Shown here: positions 1 through 28,445 of the stretch, piece by piece | Layout of the letters: each line of letters begins with the position of its first letter | Position numbering within the stretch: the first letter of the stretch is position 1 | Assembly: GCF_051106095.1 (NCBI RefSeq) | Contig: NC_135791.1 | Span: 8,652,001 to 8,716,000 of the forward strand | Reading direction: 5' to 3' | Length of the DNA: 64,000 bases | DNA from: Pogona vitticeps | Lineage: Eukaryota; Chordata; Lepidosauria; Squamata; Agamidae | Made by a program: the position numbers and the translations under genes | Notes under the pieces: generated by a model | The model's input: the letters and a program-made list of their open reading frames with translations, nothing else | What the model was told of the DNA's origin: nothing | Databases searched by the model: none

Positions 1-137
1 ATCTGGGAAAGCTTTGAAGGCCCATCCTCAGCCCAGGGCTTTAATCCTTCCCTCCTACAATGTCCTCCAGTTTTATAGTTGTTAGTTTAACCTGTGAGGT
101 CTTTTTTTCTCTTCTTTTCTTTTCTCCCTGTTTCTAG

Positions 138-15580
<15,443 letters not shown>

Positions 15581-15870
15581 TGATCTTTATATATGTGTGC
15601 CAGCCACTTTTGGAGAAGATGTCCGCTCGCATCTAAAGAGAGGAGCAAATATTTTGACTTGCAGAAGAAGGAAAAGGAAGTGGTGTGGGAATCTGAGGCG
15701 CAGGTTCATCAACATGACTGGAGTATTTTGCTTTAATCGGAATAGTGATCATCATGGTGCACCGGGGCTATTATTGACATAACCGTGTGTGTTCTGCCAT
15801 GCATCTCAGAATTTGATATCACAGACACGATTCTGCATCCATGACCGCAATAAATCTGAAAGCAAATGCT
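15581..15870 (+). promoter_or_regulatory. TCEA3: TCEA3 3' UTR with candidate poly(A) signal
   Basis: No repeat is recognised in the bases after the stop. The first AATAAA is at 15849-15854. A second AATAAA at 17841-17846 could end a longer UTR that would include two transposon copies. Which one is used cannot be told from sequence. Confidence 0.45.
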
Positions 15871-16648
15871 TGAGCAATGTATGTAGTTAGCAACATCTTC
15901 AAAACTAGGGGGTTGGAAGAAGAATCCCTTAGCTTAGTTGACTCTGAGGAGACTGGGATGCATGCGATGTCTCCTCCAACAAAACAAGGGTTTTGTTGAC
16001 TTCCTCTCCAAGTCCTGGCAATGGGATACACCATTTATTTTGCCGAATACACGGCACCAAGATTGGAATAGCATGCAATGTGAAGCCATCCAGTCAGCGG
16101 TAAGTTGATCATGGGTCATCCTGGTTGGAGAAAAAAAAACAACTTATTATAAGCCCTGCCACAGCCTTGTTGAACATTCTTATTATCAGTACTATGGAGC
16201 CAGAATATGCCACAGTTCAATATAAAAACCAGTATCCTTGATGTTGGTTTCGGAAGAGCTGGTTCCATTGAATGTTTGTGACGGTTCAAATAATGCACAG
16301 GATGTGTGTGTGTAATGCCCCATCTACAGTCTGTGCCCAAAGCCAGAATCCAAAACATATATTCAGCCCAGCTTCACGAGCATGGGGGAATCACTTCCTA
16401 TGACAAAGGATGATGATGGGTATTTGGCTCTTCAGAATTTCACCTTCATCTCTCTTTTTTGGCCCATACCTAACTAGGCCCATGTCAATGTCACCAAGAA
16501 TCCGAGCCTTATTGCTTTCTTTTCATGCAGTTTCTCAAAGCAATGCTTCTTGATTCTACCTGATAGATTTCACATTCAGGGTCCCTTTGCCACAGCTAGT
16601 TCCTTGCTCCAGCCACCGGAGTGCATCAAAAGGCTAAGGTGATGCACA

Positions 16649-17079
16649 TACAATGGTACCTCGACTTACGAACGGAATCTGTATTGGAATTAAGTTTGTA
16701 CGTCGAAAAGTTCGTAAATTGAGACAAACTTTTCCATTGGAATGCATTGAAAACCATTTAATCCATATCTGCTGTTTTCCGTTCGTAGGTCGAGGCGCTG
16801 TTCATTGGTAAAGGCATTAGTTTCCATAGGAACTAATGCAAAGCTGGTTAATCCATACTCTACCACTAGGGGAAATTTTTTTAAACATTTTTTCTTCTTT
16901 TGACCTAAGGTGAACTTAGGTCAAAAAAGGGCAGGAAAGGGTTTTTTTTCTCTCTTTTTTCTTTTTGGTTCATAAGTCGAAGCTCTGTTCGCAGGTCGAA
17001 GCAACTTTTTGCGAACAGAGCCATTCGTAACTCAAATTGTTTGCAAATAGGGATGTTCGTAAGTCAAGGCACCACTGTA
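16649..17079. mobile_element. TA-flanked palindromic element, 'CTTACGAA' family (copy 4)
   Basis: It begins TACAATGGTACCTCGACTTA and ends TCAAGGCACCACTGTA, with repeated internal TTCGTA/GTCGAA words. Downstream of TCEA3, possibly inside a long 3' UTR. Confidence 0.82.
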
Positions 17080-17153
17080 TCTTACAAATGACAGGATGGG
17101 GATTAAAAGTTTTTTCTCTTGCTCTCTTTCTTCTCATTATGTTACACAGCTAA

Positions 17154-17534
17154 TACAGTGGTGCCTCAAATTGTGACATTAATTCGTTCCAGCGAAATCG
17201 CTGTTGAACGAAACCGTCGCTATGCGATATTAAAAAACCCATTGAAACGCATTGAAAACTGTTCAGTGCGTCCAATGGGCTGAATACCTGCTCGTCCAGC
17301 AAAGATCCTCCATACGGCGGCCATTTTCGGTGCCTGTAAAGCGAGGAATCTGTCCCAGAAAACAGTGGATGGCCATGTTTTTTTCCTGGTGGCCATTTTG
17401 AAAACACCGATCAGCTGTGTGAAAATGGTCACTTTGCGATGATCTTCATCGCAAAGCGAAAATGCCCCATAGGGAACATCGCAAAGCGATTTCGACACTT
17501 AAACAGAGCAATCGCTATGCGAGGCACCACTGTA
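17154..17534. mobile_element. TA-flanked palindromic element, 'GGCCATTTT' family (copy 5)
   Basis: Termini are TACAGTGGTGCCTC and GCGAGGCACCACTGTA. Inner words GCGGCCATTTTC, GATCAGCTGTG and AAGCGAAAATGCCCCATAGG. Only about 75 bases separate it from copy 4. Confidence 0.87.
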
Positions 17535-17879
17535 GTCCTTTTCCATGTATAAATTTTTGAAAGAGCTATTCAACCTCTGCAGCGTTCTGTTCTCACGCCT
17601 TATAATTTCCCCACACAACTAGCCACAAGCCTTTCTGTGCAATAACACTTAATTTTATTCTTAGTAATCCACCAAGTGTTATTTTCTGGAAAATGAAGCT
17701 GAATTGTTGGCTCTGATTTGGCAAGGACGGAATGGAATCTGTCCAAGTGCTATTGTGCAGACATTGCCTTTCTGCATGATGGAAGCCATTGTCCTTGATA
17801 GCTTTATGGTGTTCTAAAAATTATTTTGTAACAGGAGTACAATAAAAGTTTTGGCCAATATGCTGTCTCGTCAGTTCTG

Positions 17880-18585
17880 ATTTACTGAGAACCTTTTAAG
17901 TGTTATGTAGATTTACCAGCCCTTTTGTATGGAGGTGCTCTGGACTTTGATGCTGGCTCTTCTATATATCACAGTGAGGAATCAAATTCTTCACCATTTG
18001 CTTCCCTACTGTAACACCAATGAGCTATCGAGTCAGTATCAGTGGTAACATAAGAAATTGCTACTCCACTAGGTTTCCATGGCTGGGCAGTGATGTAAAC
18101 TCTTTCACGCTGAAACAATAACAATGATAGTTTCCTCCCAAACAAAAGGGAGGAAAACTATTCTAAATTAATGTTTCAAATTAAATAATTAAGGTTATAA
18201 AGTACATTAAAGTCCCTTCTTTATAAACATTTTGTAAAATATCTTATAATCTATGCATAGGTAATCACAAATGCAGTAACTAATAAATGCCTGACCTTAC
18301 ATAAACCAATGAATTACCATATGGCATTACCACACTTGCACACTTGGGTATGTGGCTCATGGATCACAGGTCGCTCACCTTGTCTTCAAGCAAAACCAAA
18401 CTGCTCAGAATTATCTCGATCTGGTGTATGAGCCCCTCTTGTCTTCCTCTCATTCTTCCCACATGTAAAATCACTGGTGGAGAAAAGGGTCTTATTTCCA
18501 CTATGATACATTTATCCTAATATTCTGTCGGAAGGGAATTGTAACATAAACAGTTCTGTTTAATATAATGTAAAGAGTTATATGG
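17880..18585. other. Intergenic, nothing recognised
   Basis: AT-rich single-copy-looking sequence after the distal TCEA3 poly(A) candidate. No open frame with family resemblance and no clear repeat. Confidence 0.5.
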
Positions 18586-18589
18586 TGCT

Positions 18590-18940
18590 GGAGGAGACTC
18601 TTGAGAGTCTCCTGAACTGCAAAGAGAACAAACCTATCCATTCTGAAGGAAATCAACCCTGAGTGCTCACTGGAAGGACAGATCCTGAAGCTGAGGCTCC
18701 ACTCCTTTGGCCATCTCATGAGAACAGAAGACTCCCTGGAAAAGACTCTGATGTTGGGAAAGTGTGAAGGCAAGAGGAGAAGGGGATGACAGAGGATGAG
18801 ATGGTTGGACAGTGTCATCGAAGCTGCCAACATGAATTTAACCCAACTCCAGGAGGCAGTGGAAGACAGGAGGGACTGGCATGCTCTGATCCATGGGGTC
18901 ACGAAGAGTCGGACATGACTTAACTACAACAACAAAGAGT
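18590..18940 (+). mobile_element. Bov-B (RTE) LINE 3' end
   Basis: The conserved run GCTCACTGGAAGGACAGATC, then GGGAAAGTGTGAAGGCAAGA, and the terminus AAGAGTCGGACATGACTTAA followed by CAACAACAA is the Bov-B 3' region shared by squamates and ruminants. Confidence 0.85.
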
Positions 18941-20009
18941 TATGTTAAATGACTAGCAGTGGTCTCTGTCTCTCTTCTGTGAGGTGCTCCCCTCCCCCCT
19001 TTGCCCTATCACTGTGTACATGGAGATGAAGTATTACTTTCAGCATTTTCAGGATCATTATAATGCCTTGCAGTTCAGTTCCTTTCACAGCCCCTCTATT
19101 GCTTTTGTTTACCGCATTTCTACTGTCTAATGAGTGAGTCCACTGGCTACATGTCCCCATTGGTTTTATGATTTCTGTATAAATGTTCACCAGTAATATA
19201 AAATTATCGATAGTAAGTACACTTCCACATTGCACAAAACTGATTTTGATTTAAATTGGATGTTTTTCCTTCAAAGAACTAAAAGTGGAAAAGTATAACT
19301 AGGGGGCTGCCCAAAAATTGTGTATGCACAGTGAGTACAAAAAATTTGGAGGGGGGGACAGCCTCTTGTCTCCGGGCTGATGGTGAGGTTGTGTCCTTTA
19401 AACAGGTGACAGCTTCTGACAAAGAATCTACAAGCTATTGCATTTATTTGACTGTGCCTGAAATACAGGCAATTCATTCAAACCACAAATGTTACTGCAT
19501 AAACACATTTCAGCTGTGCATTAACTTCCACAGAGTCAAACCCTAGCAAAAAGCAATAAAACAGAAATACACAAACTGTTCTGCAGGTTAACTGGACTAC
19601 ACAGCTTCTGAGGAACCTATTCATGCTCACCTTTATCATTGTTAACAATGGCGACGAAGAAATTGCAAGGGAAATACTATTGTTACTTCATACTGCATAC
19701 TATTAGGCCCAGCTGTCCCCCTGCAAAACAACAACAACAACAAAAAAAACTAGCCTCTGTCCTTCTCTGGGTATGAAACCCTTACAAAATCCAATGGAAT
19801 TTAATGGTATTTGGTTGTTTAGATTAAGCAGACACAGAATGTACTCCAACATTCATCTGTTAGGTAGCAAAAACTCTGATAGAAGCATTCATGACAAACA
19901 AAGGCTAAAATCGCCTCCCTCTTCAAGAATATTTGAAGGTTGAAGCTGCATACTAAAGAACTATATATGGAGATAAAAGGTTGGAAAACTCTTTGAAGAG
20001 GAACCCTAT

Positions 20010-20330
20010 AATGAACCTGAAAATTAAAAGTTGCTCTTAAAGCCCTAGGAAGAAATAAATCACCAGGGGTCCATCAAAATCCTAACAAGAATATGCCATG
20101 AAATGTGGAGAACAAGACCATGATTGACAACACTCAGTAATTCACAGGAAAGGAGATGCAGTAATGATAGGATTCTAATTTCCCATGCAAGCAAAGTGAT
20201 GCTCAAGGAGATGCAACAAACGTGTTTTCTTTATATGGAGCAAGAACTGCCTGATGCACAAGCTAAGTTTCAAAAAGAAAGAAGGCACACAAGATCATCT
20301 TACAAAGCTATTAAATCATAAGGGGGATTT
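20010..20330 (+). mobile_element. Bov-B (RTE) reverse-transcriptase fragment
   Basis: The plus-strand frame near 20124-20320 reads SHASKVMLKEMQQTC and MEQELPDAQAKFQKERR, which match the RTE RT segment normally ending in QAGFRKGRGTRD. Preceding bases encode a diverged LGRNKSPGV. Broken. Confidence 0.75.
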
Positions 20331-20639
20331 AGTTTTTCACACATGACTTCTCCATTTTGGCTTTATTTTTGTAAAATAAATAATGACACGGTGTAATAAG
20401 CCATGTGTTATTGTTCATCTGAGGTTGTATTTACCTAATTTTCAGAGCTGCTAAGGACTAGATGATTTTTATTATGTCCTGATACATAAAACTACAGAAT
20501 TCAAAGAGGGTGTGCTTTGTATTCTCAAAGGCCATAACAAAAAACGCCCTGATCATCATATTCACCCAATCTCCTGAAAAGGACAAAAAGCTGGTCCCAT
20601 AGCTACAAATACTCAACTATCCCACATACTACACCAGAA

Positions 20640-20765
20640 CACAAGCAGAGTTCTAACTCCTGTCCTCTGAAGATGTCAGCCATGGAGACTGGCAAAACGT
20701 TAGGGAGAAGACCACTCAGAACACAGCCAAACAGCCCGAAAAACCTGCTACAACAAGGGTGTGTT
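20640..20765. repeat. Repeat terminus with AACAGCCCGAAAAACC
   Basis: CTGAAGATGTCAGCCATGGA and CAGCCAAACAGCCCGAAAAA are stock words of a reptile repeat terminus, probably Penelope-like. Related to 3295-3390. Confidence 0.5.
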
Positions 20766-21446
20766 TTCTTTTTCACATGTCTCCCCAAAGGTTCGATTTG
20801 AACTGATAAGCTGATGTCTACTGCTACTTCATTCCAGTGTATGAATTCATGGTCCTTGTGTCCTAGACAACCCAGACGTTATGTTATTTTCTTTGCTTTG
20901 CTTCCAAAGTTACTTTATCTTCATCTGGCTTTTTTTCCTGTACCCTCAATAAAACAGAAAAGCTTCAGCATACTTTCTGTGTTTTTTTGGCTATTTGATC
21001 TTAGAGTCAAAGTTGTGACCAGTAACGGTTTAGTTGCTTTAGCGATTCTACCATTTTATTTCTGCAGTTTTTGTTCCTGAAGGTTCCTGAATCCCTTTGT
21101 ACTAACCAGTTAAACAAGGTGAGACAGAAAAGCTGAGACAAAAAGCAGCAGGAACTTATTTTCAGCATACATGTAAAACATTCTGTACACCAGTCTTCAT
21201 TATGAGCTCAGCAATTTCCCATCCACAGGAGGATTATATGAATAAAACAAATTAGAATCTGTCCTATCTCTTGCCCCCGCCCCCACCAGCAGCCCAAAAG
21301 TACCATTCACTCTGTGTTCACTGGAAACACACTGTCATGTAGGCACAATTTTATTATATCCCATCATAGCCATCAGCAGCATTACATTGAAGCATGTAAT
21401 GGGCACAAGAGAGAACACAACAGGCCTGTCTCACAAATTAATGAGG

Positions 21447-21806
21447 ACTAGGGGACATGGTGGTCCTGTGGGTTAAACTGCAGAAGCCTCTGTGCTGCAA
21501 GGTCAGAAGACCTGCAGTCATAAGATTGAATCCACGCAATGGATTGAGCTCCCGTTGCTCGTTCCAGCTCCCGCCAACCTAGCAGTTCGAAAGCATGCAA
21601 AATGCAAAAAATGTGAGTAGATAAATAGGTACCATCATGGTGGGAAGGTAACGGTATTCCGTGTCTAGTCACACTGGCCATGTGACCATGGAAGGTTGTC
21701 TTCAGACAAACGCTAGCTCTATGGGTTGGAAATGGGGATGAGCACCGCCCCCTAGAGTCAAGCACAACTGGACAAAAATTGTCAAGGGGAACCTTTACCT
21801 TTACCT
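21447..21806 (+). mobile_element. Sauria-type SINE
   Basis: tRNA-like head GTGGGTTAAACTGCAGAAGC, body TAGATAAATAGGTACCA, tail GGGGAACCTTTACCTTTACC. Flanked by TAGGGG-like repeats. Confidence 0.85.
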
Positions 21807-22662
21807 TAGGGGAGTTTGGTCGGTAAGCACAATCCCCTGTCAGTCTCTGGATCTGGCTGCCTCACTGCAAACAGAAAGTCCCATTGTTATCATGACAGGC
21901 TGTTCCTCTTCTTCACGGCCCAGATAAGAAACACTACCCACCACAAAATGAAAAATACACATCCAATACCTTGGTATGCTTGAGATTCATTGGGCTTACC
22001 TAGGCTCATAGAGTTCACGTGAGGTTCTTTTCTTATTTCATCAATTCAGCCATCCTGAAATAATGTGCATGATCTGCAGGTGAGCACAGACCAGAAGTCT
22101 CCACTTCCTGCTAGTTTCCTGTGGCAACAAAATAAGCAGTTTCCTCAAAGACAGTGGAAAAGGCAGAAATATATTTTTTCCCTAGCAAAATGAGATAACT
22201 TATTTACCTTCTAAATGGTAGTGCCCAATGTGGTTCAGACTTAATCTTAGAACAACTTGGTAAAGAGGGGAAAAAATTCTTTGACATGGTTACAACCACC
22301 TTGAATTTATGCCCCAGTGCCTTCAGTGGGTTGCCTTAATTTCAAAAGTTGTTGAATCAACAATGTTAGGGCTTGGAAAGGTATCTAAATAGGTAATGAT
22401 TCCAGGCTTTGAATACTGCCATTGTAGCAAAAGACACTCACAGGGCCATTAATTATTCAAAAGACACCATTCTTGAACTTTTGAATGACAGGAAAGGCCA
22501 TCAGGAGCCGTGTAGGGTGTATGATTTCCCCAAAGTGCCTCCAGAGGAAGTGGCCCCTATCTTGACCTTTGCAAACATTCAGTGGATGAAAACACACACC
22601 ATCATAAGGCCACTCAGGAGCTGTTCCCTAGTTGTATCAGTTGACTTTTAACTATATCTTTA

Positions 22663-22999
22663 TGACTTGGTGGCGCTGTGGGCTAAACCGCAGAAGCCTC
22701 TGTGCTGCAGGGTCAGAAGACCAGCAGTCGTAAGATCGAGTCAATGCAATGGAGTGAGCTCCCGTCGCTTTGTCCCAGCTCCTTGCCAACCTAGCAGTTC
22801 GACAGCATGCAAATGCGAGTAGATAAATAGGTACCACCTCGGTGGGAAGGTAAAATGGCGTTCCCTAGTCATGCTGGCCACGTAGCACTGGAAACTGTCT
22901 TCGGACAAGCGCTGGCTCTATGGCTTGAAAACGGGATGAGCACCGCCCCCTAGAGTCGGACATGGCTGGACTGAAAATGTCAAGGGGAACCTTTACCTC
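22663..22999 (+). mobile_element. Sauria-type SINE (left arm of an inverted pair)
   Basis: Head TGGTGGCGCTGTGGGCTAAA, tail CAAGGGGAACCTTTACCT. It faces the minus-strand copy at 23070-23413. Confidence 0.85.
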
Positions 23000-23069
23000 T
23001 AGGACTCTAGAGAACAGGGTTCAAATCCTCTCTCAGTCTTCAAAACGGATGGAGGGAGTGGACCTAGTA

Positions 23070-23413
23070 AAAGGTAAAGTTTCCCCTTGACAGTTTTTGT
23101 CCAGTCGTGTCCGACTCTAGGGGGCGGCACTCATCCCGCTCTTCAAGCCATAGAGCCAGCGTCTGTCCGAAGACAATCTTTCCGTGGTCACATGGCCAGT
23201 GTGATTTAGACACGGAACGCTGTTTACCTTCCCACCGAGGTGGTCCCTATTTATCTACTCGCATTTGCATGCTTTCGAACCGCTAGGTTGGCGGGAGCTG
23301 GGACAGGCGACGGGTGCTCATTCCGTCACGTGGATATCTTACGACTGCTTGGTCTTCTGACCCTGCAGCACAGGCTTCTGTGGTTTAGCCCACAGCGCCA
23401 CCACGTCCCTCTA
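23070..23413 (-). mobile_element. Sauria-type SINE (right arm of an inverted pair)
   Basis: Reverse orientation: tail complement AAGGTAAAGTTTCCCCTTGA at the left, head complement GCGCCACCACGTCCCT at the right. Target duplication GGACCTAGTAAAA at 23061-23073 and 23415-23427 shows an independent insertion. Confidence 0.87.
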
Positions 23414-23429
23414 AGGACCTAGTAAAACC

Positions 23430-24695
23430 ATGCCTTAAATATCTCATCTTGAAAGCCCTGTTCGGGTTGATACGAATCAGTTCCAACTTGGCATCCCAAA
23501 AAAAGTCTCTAAACACTAGGATTCATGAAGATGAATCGCCTTTTGATTGTCTCATTCCTCTCCCCTTCAATTAAAAAAAAAAAAGCATCATAGCAAATAT
23601 TGCTACTTTTTGTAGTAAAGATTCTTTTGGTCAACATTGGGTTGCAAGTTTTCTTTCCAAACTGAAGTGTTTTTAGCTTTTTGCCACAGCAAACACATTC
23701 AAACACATTTCTTATACATATTTTCATTTATGTACACTTAAGCACATTTGCATACTTGAATACATTAATATCCTTAAGTACATTTCACAAATGTATACTT
23801 CTGAATTTTTGTCCCAGTGCAAGGTTCCTTTTCTCCTGTATCCTCTTGCAAGTATTAGAAGACATTGATATTATTATTTATTATTATTTTTCCATCCGGA
23901 GAGTGATAGTGCCTTGTGACTCACCAGATTCTTCATTTGTTTGCCCCTGTTACCTAGCTTTGGAGAGTCAATGCATCTTGATATTCCCCGGTGCGGATTT
24001 TGTGAGAGCATATCAACATGACAAGCTATACAGTATTTTTAGCATGTCACATTTTATATATCATTTGCTGGATTCATGCTGTCATATTCAGTTTTTACCC
24101 TGAAGAACAATGACTCACACTGCTACACTATGAAGATGACAGCCTGATTTCGGATGGCTGCTAATTATTTTTGTTTCCGCAGTCTTTGGATATGGTAGGG
24201 AAACAGGCAGTGAAACGGATGCAAACATGCCTTTTTCTTAATGTGTGCATAGAAATGTATGGGCAATTAAGAGTTAAAGAGACAACATATGTTTCTTGGT
24301 TTTGCGATTGGTCTTAAGGAAGCTTTGTTTTCTGCTTGGACTCCAGCAGCAAAGCATTTATAATCTGATTTTTAAAATGAAAACGGCTTGGGTTCTCAAA
24401 TCTGAACATGCCTTCAGCACTAATATCTTTTTATAGAACTTTATATAACTGCAAAATATTTCTTCAATAGGCGCTACATTCATTTTCTTTTTCAGTCGCT
24501 AGGTCATCAAAAGGGGGGGGCGGGGGGGAATCTCTACTTTGGAAAGACTAGCTAAAGCTGAGATCAGTGACACTCCTCAGCTTCCCACTAATGAAACTGA
24601 AGTTAAAAGAAAATGCCAGAGTCGTAACAATGAGACTAAATGACAGGAGGAAATCAACATCCATTATTATAACAGCAAAAAATGAACTCAATGTA
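23430..24695. other. Intergenic, nothing recognised
   Basis: AT-rich. The 140-codon plus frame at 23681-24103 has no recognisable motif or codon pattern and no splice context. Confidence 0.5.
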
Positions 24696-25277
24696 GTAGG
24701 CATCCTTCAGTCTCGAGAGATTATGGTATCGTGCTCTGTATGGAGGTCATGGAACAGTGTCTTGTGTGGCTGAGAAGGCCAATTCGAGAGTGACAATTCC
24801 TTCCACACTGAAGACAAATCCAATCTGTCCCCTGTCCAGCTCCCTGGTTTTGCTTGTTTCGGGACTGCCTCTTTGCCTGGGTCTGCTGTACAAGTGTCTC
24901 TTCAAATTGGGAGAGGCCATGATGCACCGCCTGCCTCCAGGCTGAACGCTCAGACGTCAAGGTTTCCCATCTGTTGAGGTCCATTCCTAAGGCCTTCAGA
25001 TCCCGCTTGAAGATGTCCTTGGATCGCAGCTGTGGTCTCCCTCGGGGGCGACTTCCCTGCACTAATTCTCCATACAGGAGATCTTTTGGAATCCGACCAT
25101 CAGCCATTCTCACGACATGCCCAAGCCAACGTAGATGGCGCTGTTTCAATATTGTATACATGTTGAAAATTCCAGCTCGTTCTAGGACTGCTCTGTTTGG
25201 AACTTTGTCCTGCCAGGTGATACCAAAGATGCGTCGGAGACAATGCATATGGAAGGTGTTCAGCTTCCTCTCCTGCC
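24696..25277 (-). mobile_element. LINE ORF2 3' end with C-terminal CCHH-type finger
   Basis: The minus strand keeps about 185 codons open: [53 protein letters not shown], and a CLQCGRNCHSRIGLLSHTRH finger. This ending is common to a widespread vertebrate non-LTR ORF2. Clade not certain. It is the best-preserved copy in the window. Confidence 0.8.
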
Positions 25278-25289
25278 ATGAACTCAATT

Positions 25290-28150
25290 ATGTGAAAAAA
25301 TATTTCATAAAAAAATATGGGAAACGTATGACATTGCAGTCACTTTTTGAAATGATAATGGCTATAGATGGCAAAAGGAATAAATGTGATAAAGGATAAG
25401 CAACATAGTAAAATGGTTGTAGGAGGAAAGGAGTAAATGAATGTGCAGTAGATATTGCAGTTTTAGAGGGAACTGATTTTGCTGAACAGGATTCCCATAT
25501 AGGCCACATTCGTGACATACTGTGAGGTATGCAGTGCATCACAGCATGTAATGCTGTGTTTCAAGATAGCTAATATTGGAATTTCTTTAGGTAATCTGAC
25601 TCTGATCTTGATCCAAAATTGGAACACATTTAGATTTAGGAGAAGGAAGAATACAAGGTGTGTCTGACTGTATGAATAACGGTTCTAACAGGATGCCTAT
25701 TGTTAGGAATTCAGTGGCAAGATGCTTATCCAAAAAAAGCAGTCTTGGATGTGGCACTAAATGGCAGAATGTACACATGCTGAGAGGCTAGATGACTCAG
25801 AAAGTAGTTCTACTGCATTTATTTCTTGCAATATTGCAGGGTGATTCAATAATATGATGTATAACCACTTTACAGAACAATAAACAATTCCGCACTATTT
25901 CTGAAGGTTTTCTCCCTTGATTTTGACTTAATTTGTTTAATGTCTACATTCTGCCTAAAGGCTTAGTGGATGGTGACAGAAATAGCTGGGCTTTTTTACA
26001 TTCCAAGTGAGAGAAAATGACAGAGAAATACACTCAAATATCAGGCAAAAGCTGTGATTCCCCCCTGAGCATTGGAATTATTTGACTCTCCAGTCCAAGA
26101 CAATGGAATGAACAGAGGCTGAACTGAAGACTCAACCAAGAACAGCAGACCAGGCCCCATGGACCCTCAATGTGTTAAGATGTGGGCATTTGTTGTTCAC
26201 TGAGGGGGACAGTAAATTCTGTTTTATTTCCATTGTTTAAATTGTGCATCTATCTTGAATGTTAAAATTAGGATGTTCAAAAAAAAGGGGCATACTTGTG
26301 ATATATGGGTGGAGCAATAATAACTGTGTGCCATCAAATCAATTCTGGCATATGGCGACCCTTTCAGAATGTTCTAGGTAGAGAGTATTCAGAAGTGGTT
26401 TATCATCCCCTTTTTCTAGGAACATCCTGGGACTGTGCAGCTTGCCCAAAACCACAGGCTGGGATACGCAGTAGGGAAATCTCAGTCTCTAAAATGTTAC
26501 CATATTAACTTCTAAAATGGTGTTCTAACCCTGTTTCTTGGCAATTTAGGTATGTATTGACAACACATATATCCCTAGCTTCCTGTATTTGATTAAATTT
26601 GTGGGTCTTATTCAGTTAAAACATATTTGACATTCTGAGATATCTGATGGGCTATAATATTTTATTCAATGCAGTATAGACAATCCAGCTTGTGGCTAGT
26701 CCATATTGTACACAATTTCTAAATCTTAACGTTCTCCCATTCCCTTCTAAAAAACCTTCCCAAAATGTTTTACCACAATTTTATTAGGGTTACATTTGTT
26801 TGTAAAAGCATATTGTAAATACATAAAAATAGTTTTTGGTAATATATGTGTTTTACTATCACAAGCCTACCTAATAATTATAAATTTAAACTAGTTCATT
26901 TCTCCATGTTCTCCTTTATGGTCAGATTCCTCAGGATCTAAAACTAGATTAACAAATGTCTAGGCTGGACATTGTCTCAATTTCTTTTTGTTCTGCTAAA
27001 GCAATATTTATACACAGCAGTTCGAATCAATCTATAGCCCATTGTGTGATCACATATTGGAAATAACATAGATTCAAATGGCAGCCTTGATCGTGTTAAC
27101 TTCACCTGCAGATGCAACAAAGTATGACTTGCTGTTGGAAGTAAGTTCTTAGAATAATATTCTAGTTATAGATGCTTTGTTTTGAAGCTTTGCCCCCTTG
27201 AAGAACATTCTTCTTTAGATGAAACAGAAAATGTATTGCTATTCTTTTTTATGAAATCTAAGACACTCTAAAATATAAGACAAATCTTTATAATCCTTAT
27301 TCTTTTGTTCTGATTAAGCTTTTATCATTAGAGAAAATAAGTGTGTGTAGATTAAATACTGTACAGTGGTAGAGTAAGCCCATTTTTAAATAGCTACATA
27401 GAGTTTTTGAAGGAGAAAGGACTCTCCTCAGAGTCTTTAAATGAGTAGATTCACAACCAGACTGTGCAGTTCTGAATTTACAGTTCAAACTTCTCATCCA
27501 TTTCAAACTGGATCCAGAGTACTTTGAATTCAAGGTGCCAAACTGTTTCATTCTTACCCAACCTTTCTCGTATACTTCTATGCAGATTCCACGTCTCATT
27601 GCCTTCCCATGCTTGTCCATGGGAACAAAAGCCTTCTCTATTCTCAGGGTGTGAAATGCCCTCTTCAGGAGGCCAAACCGGGCTACCTTCTTCAACTTCT
27701 TAAAAAAGTCACTTAATAATTAATTTCTTATGTGAGCTGGGTATTAATATTTTATGCATCTTTTAAATGTGTTTTAAAGGTGTTTTGAACAGTTAAATGT
27801 TTTAATACCCGGTATAATTTTTTAATTTCACATATTGCATTTTTAGAAAGTTTGTTGGGTGATTGCCTCGTTCACTCCAGAGTCAATTTTCCAATACTGT
27901 AAAGTGGCTTAATTAGGAAACCACTTCCAGATATTGGTCGATTATTGTAAAAATTATTAACAATATTTTCTTTTCCCCAACCTTCAGGTGTGTCAACCTT
28001 CCTCAATACTAACAGATCAGTACTGATTCCCGAGAAGTCACAGGTTGTACAGAGACAGGCTGAGTTTTTTCAAAATACAATGAATAGACCCAAATGAAAC
28101 TAAGAAAGCTGTCAAAGGTAACAATCCACAGTTCCATGGACCTAACACAT
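25290..28150. other. Intergenic; one old SINE, otherwise nothing recognised
   Basis: Contains the SINE at 26300 and a 132-codon minus frame at 27297-27695 that I cannot assign. The rest is AT-rich without visible genes. Confidence 0.5.
26300..26510 (-). mobile_element. tRNA-derived SINE, old copy
   Basis: GTGCCATCAAATCAATTCTG, ATGGCGACCCTTTCAGAATG and CCTGGGACTGTGCAGCTTGC are stock words of a reptile SINE seen in reverse. Diverged. Confidence 0.55.
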
Positions 28151-28151
28151 T

Positions 28152-28345
28152 TCCAGTGTGGTATGGTGTGAGACAGACCAGGATTTCGGAGTGACAGACC
28201 AGGATTCTGGAGAACAGGGTTTGAATCCCCACTTGGCCATGGAAATTCACTGGGAGAGTCAAAGTGGCTAAACCACTTCTTCACAGGGATGGGGACTTGA
28301 GTTGGAGGACTTGCTGTCAAGTCAGACTGAAGTCCCACTGGTGAA
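28152..28345 (+). mobile_element. tRNA-derived SINE, CCAGTGTGGT family
   Basis: CCAGTGTGGTATGGTGTGAG is followed by a B box GGGTTTGAATCCCC, then GGCCATGGAAATTCACTGGG. Other copies are at 29270, 41873, 49101 and 51680; a detached 3' half is at 28815-28920. Confidence 0.65.
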
Positions 28346-28445
28346 TCTACTCAGTTTTTTCTTTCTTTCAATGACTCAGATTCAATTCACAACTCAGAAG
28401 CCATTCACCCCTCCTTTTCTGGGGAAAAATGCTTGTTTTTCATAG

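Noticed and set aside
27297-27695. 132-codon minus frame that might be a gene
   Set aside because: No recognised family, no splice context and no neighbour support; possibly an old repeat. Left unassigned.
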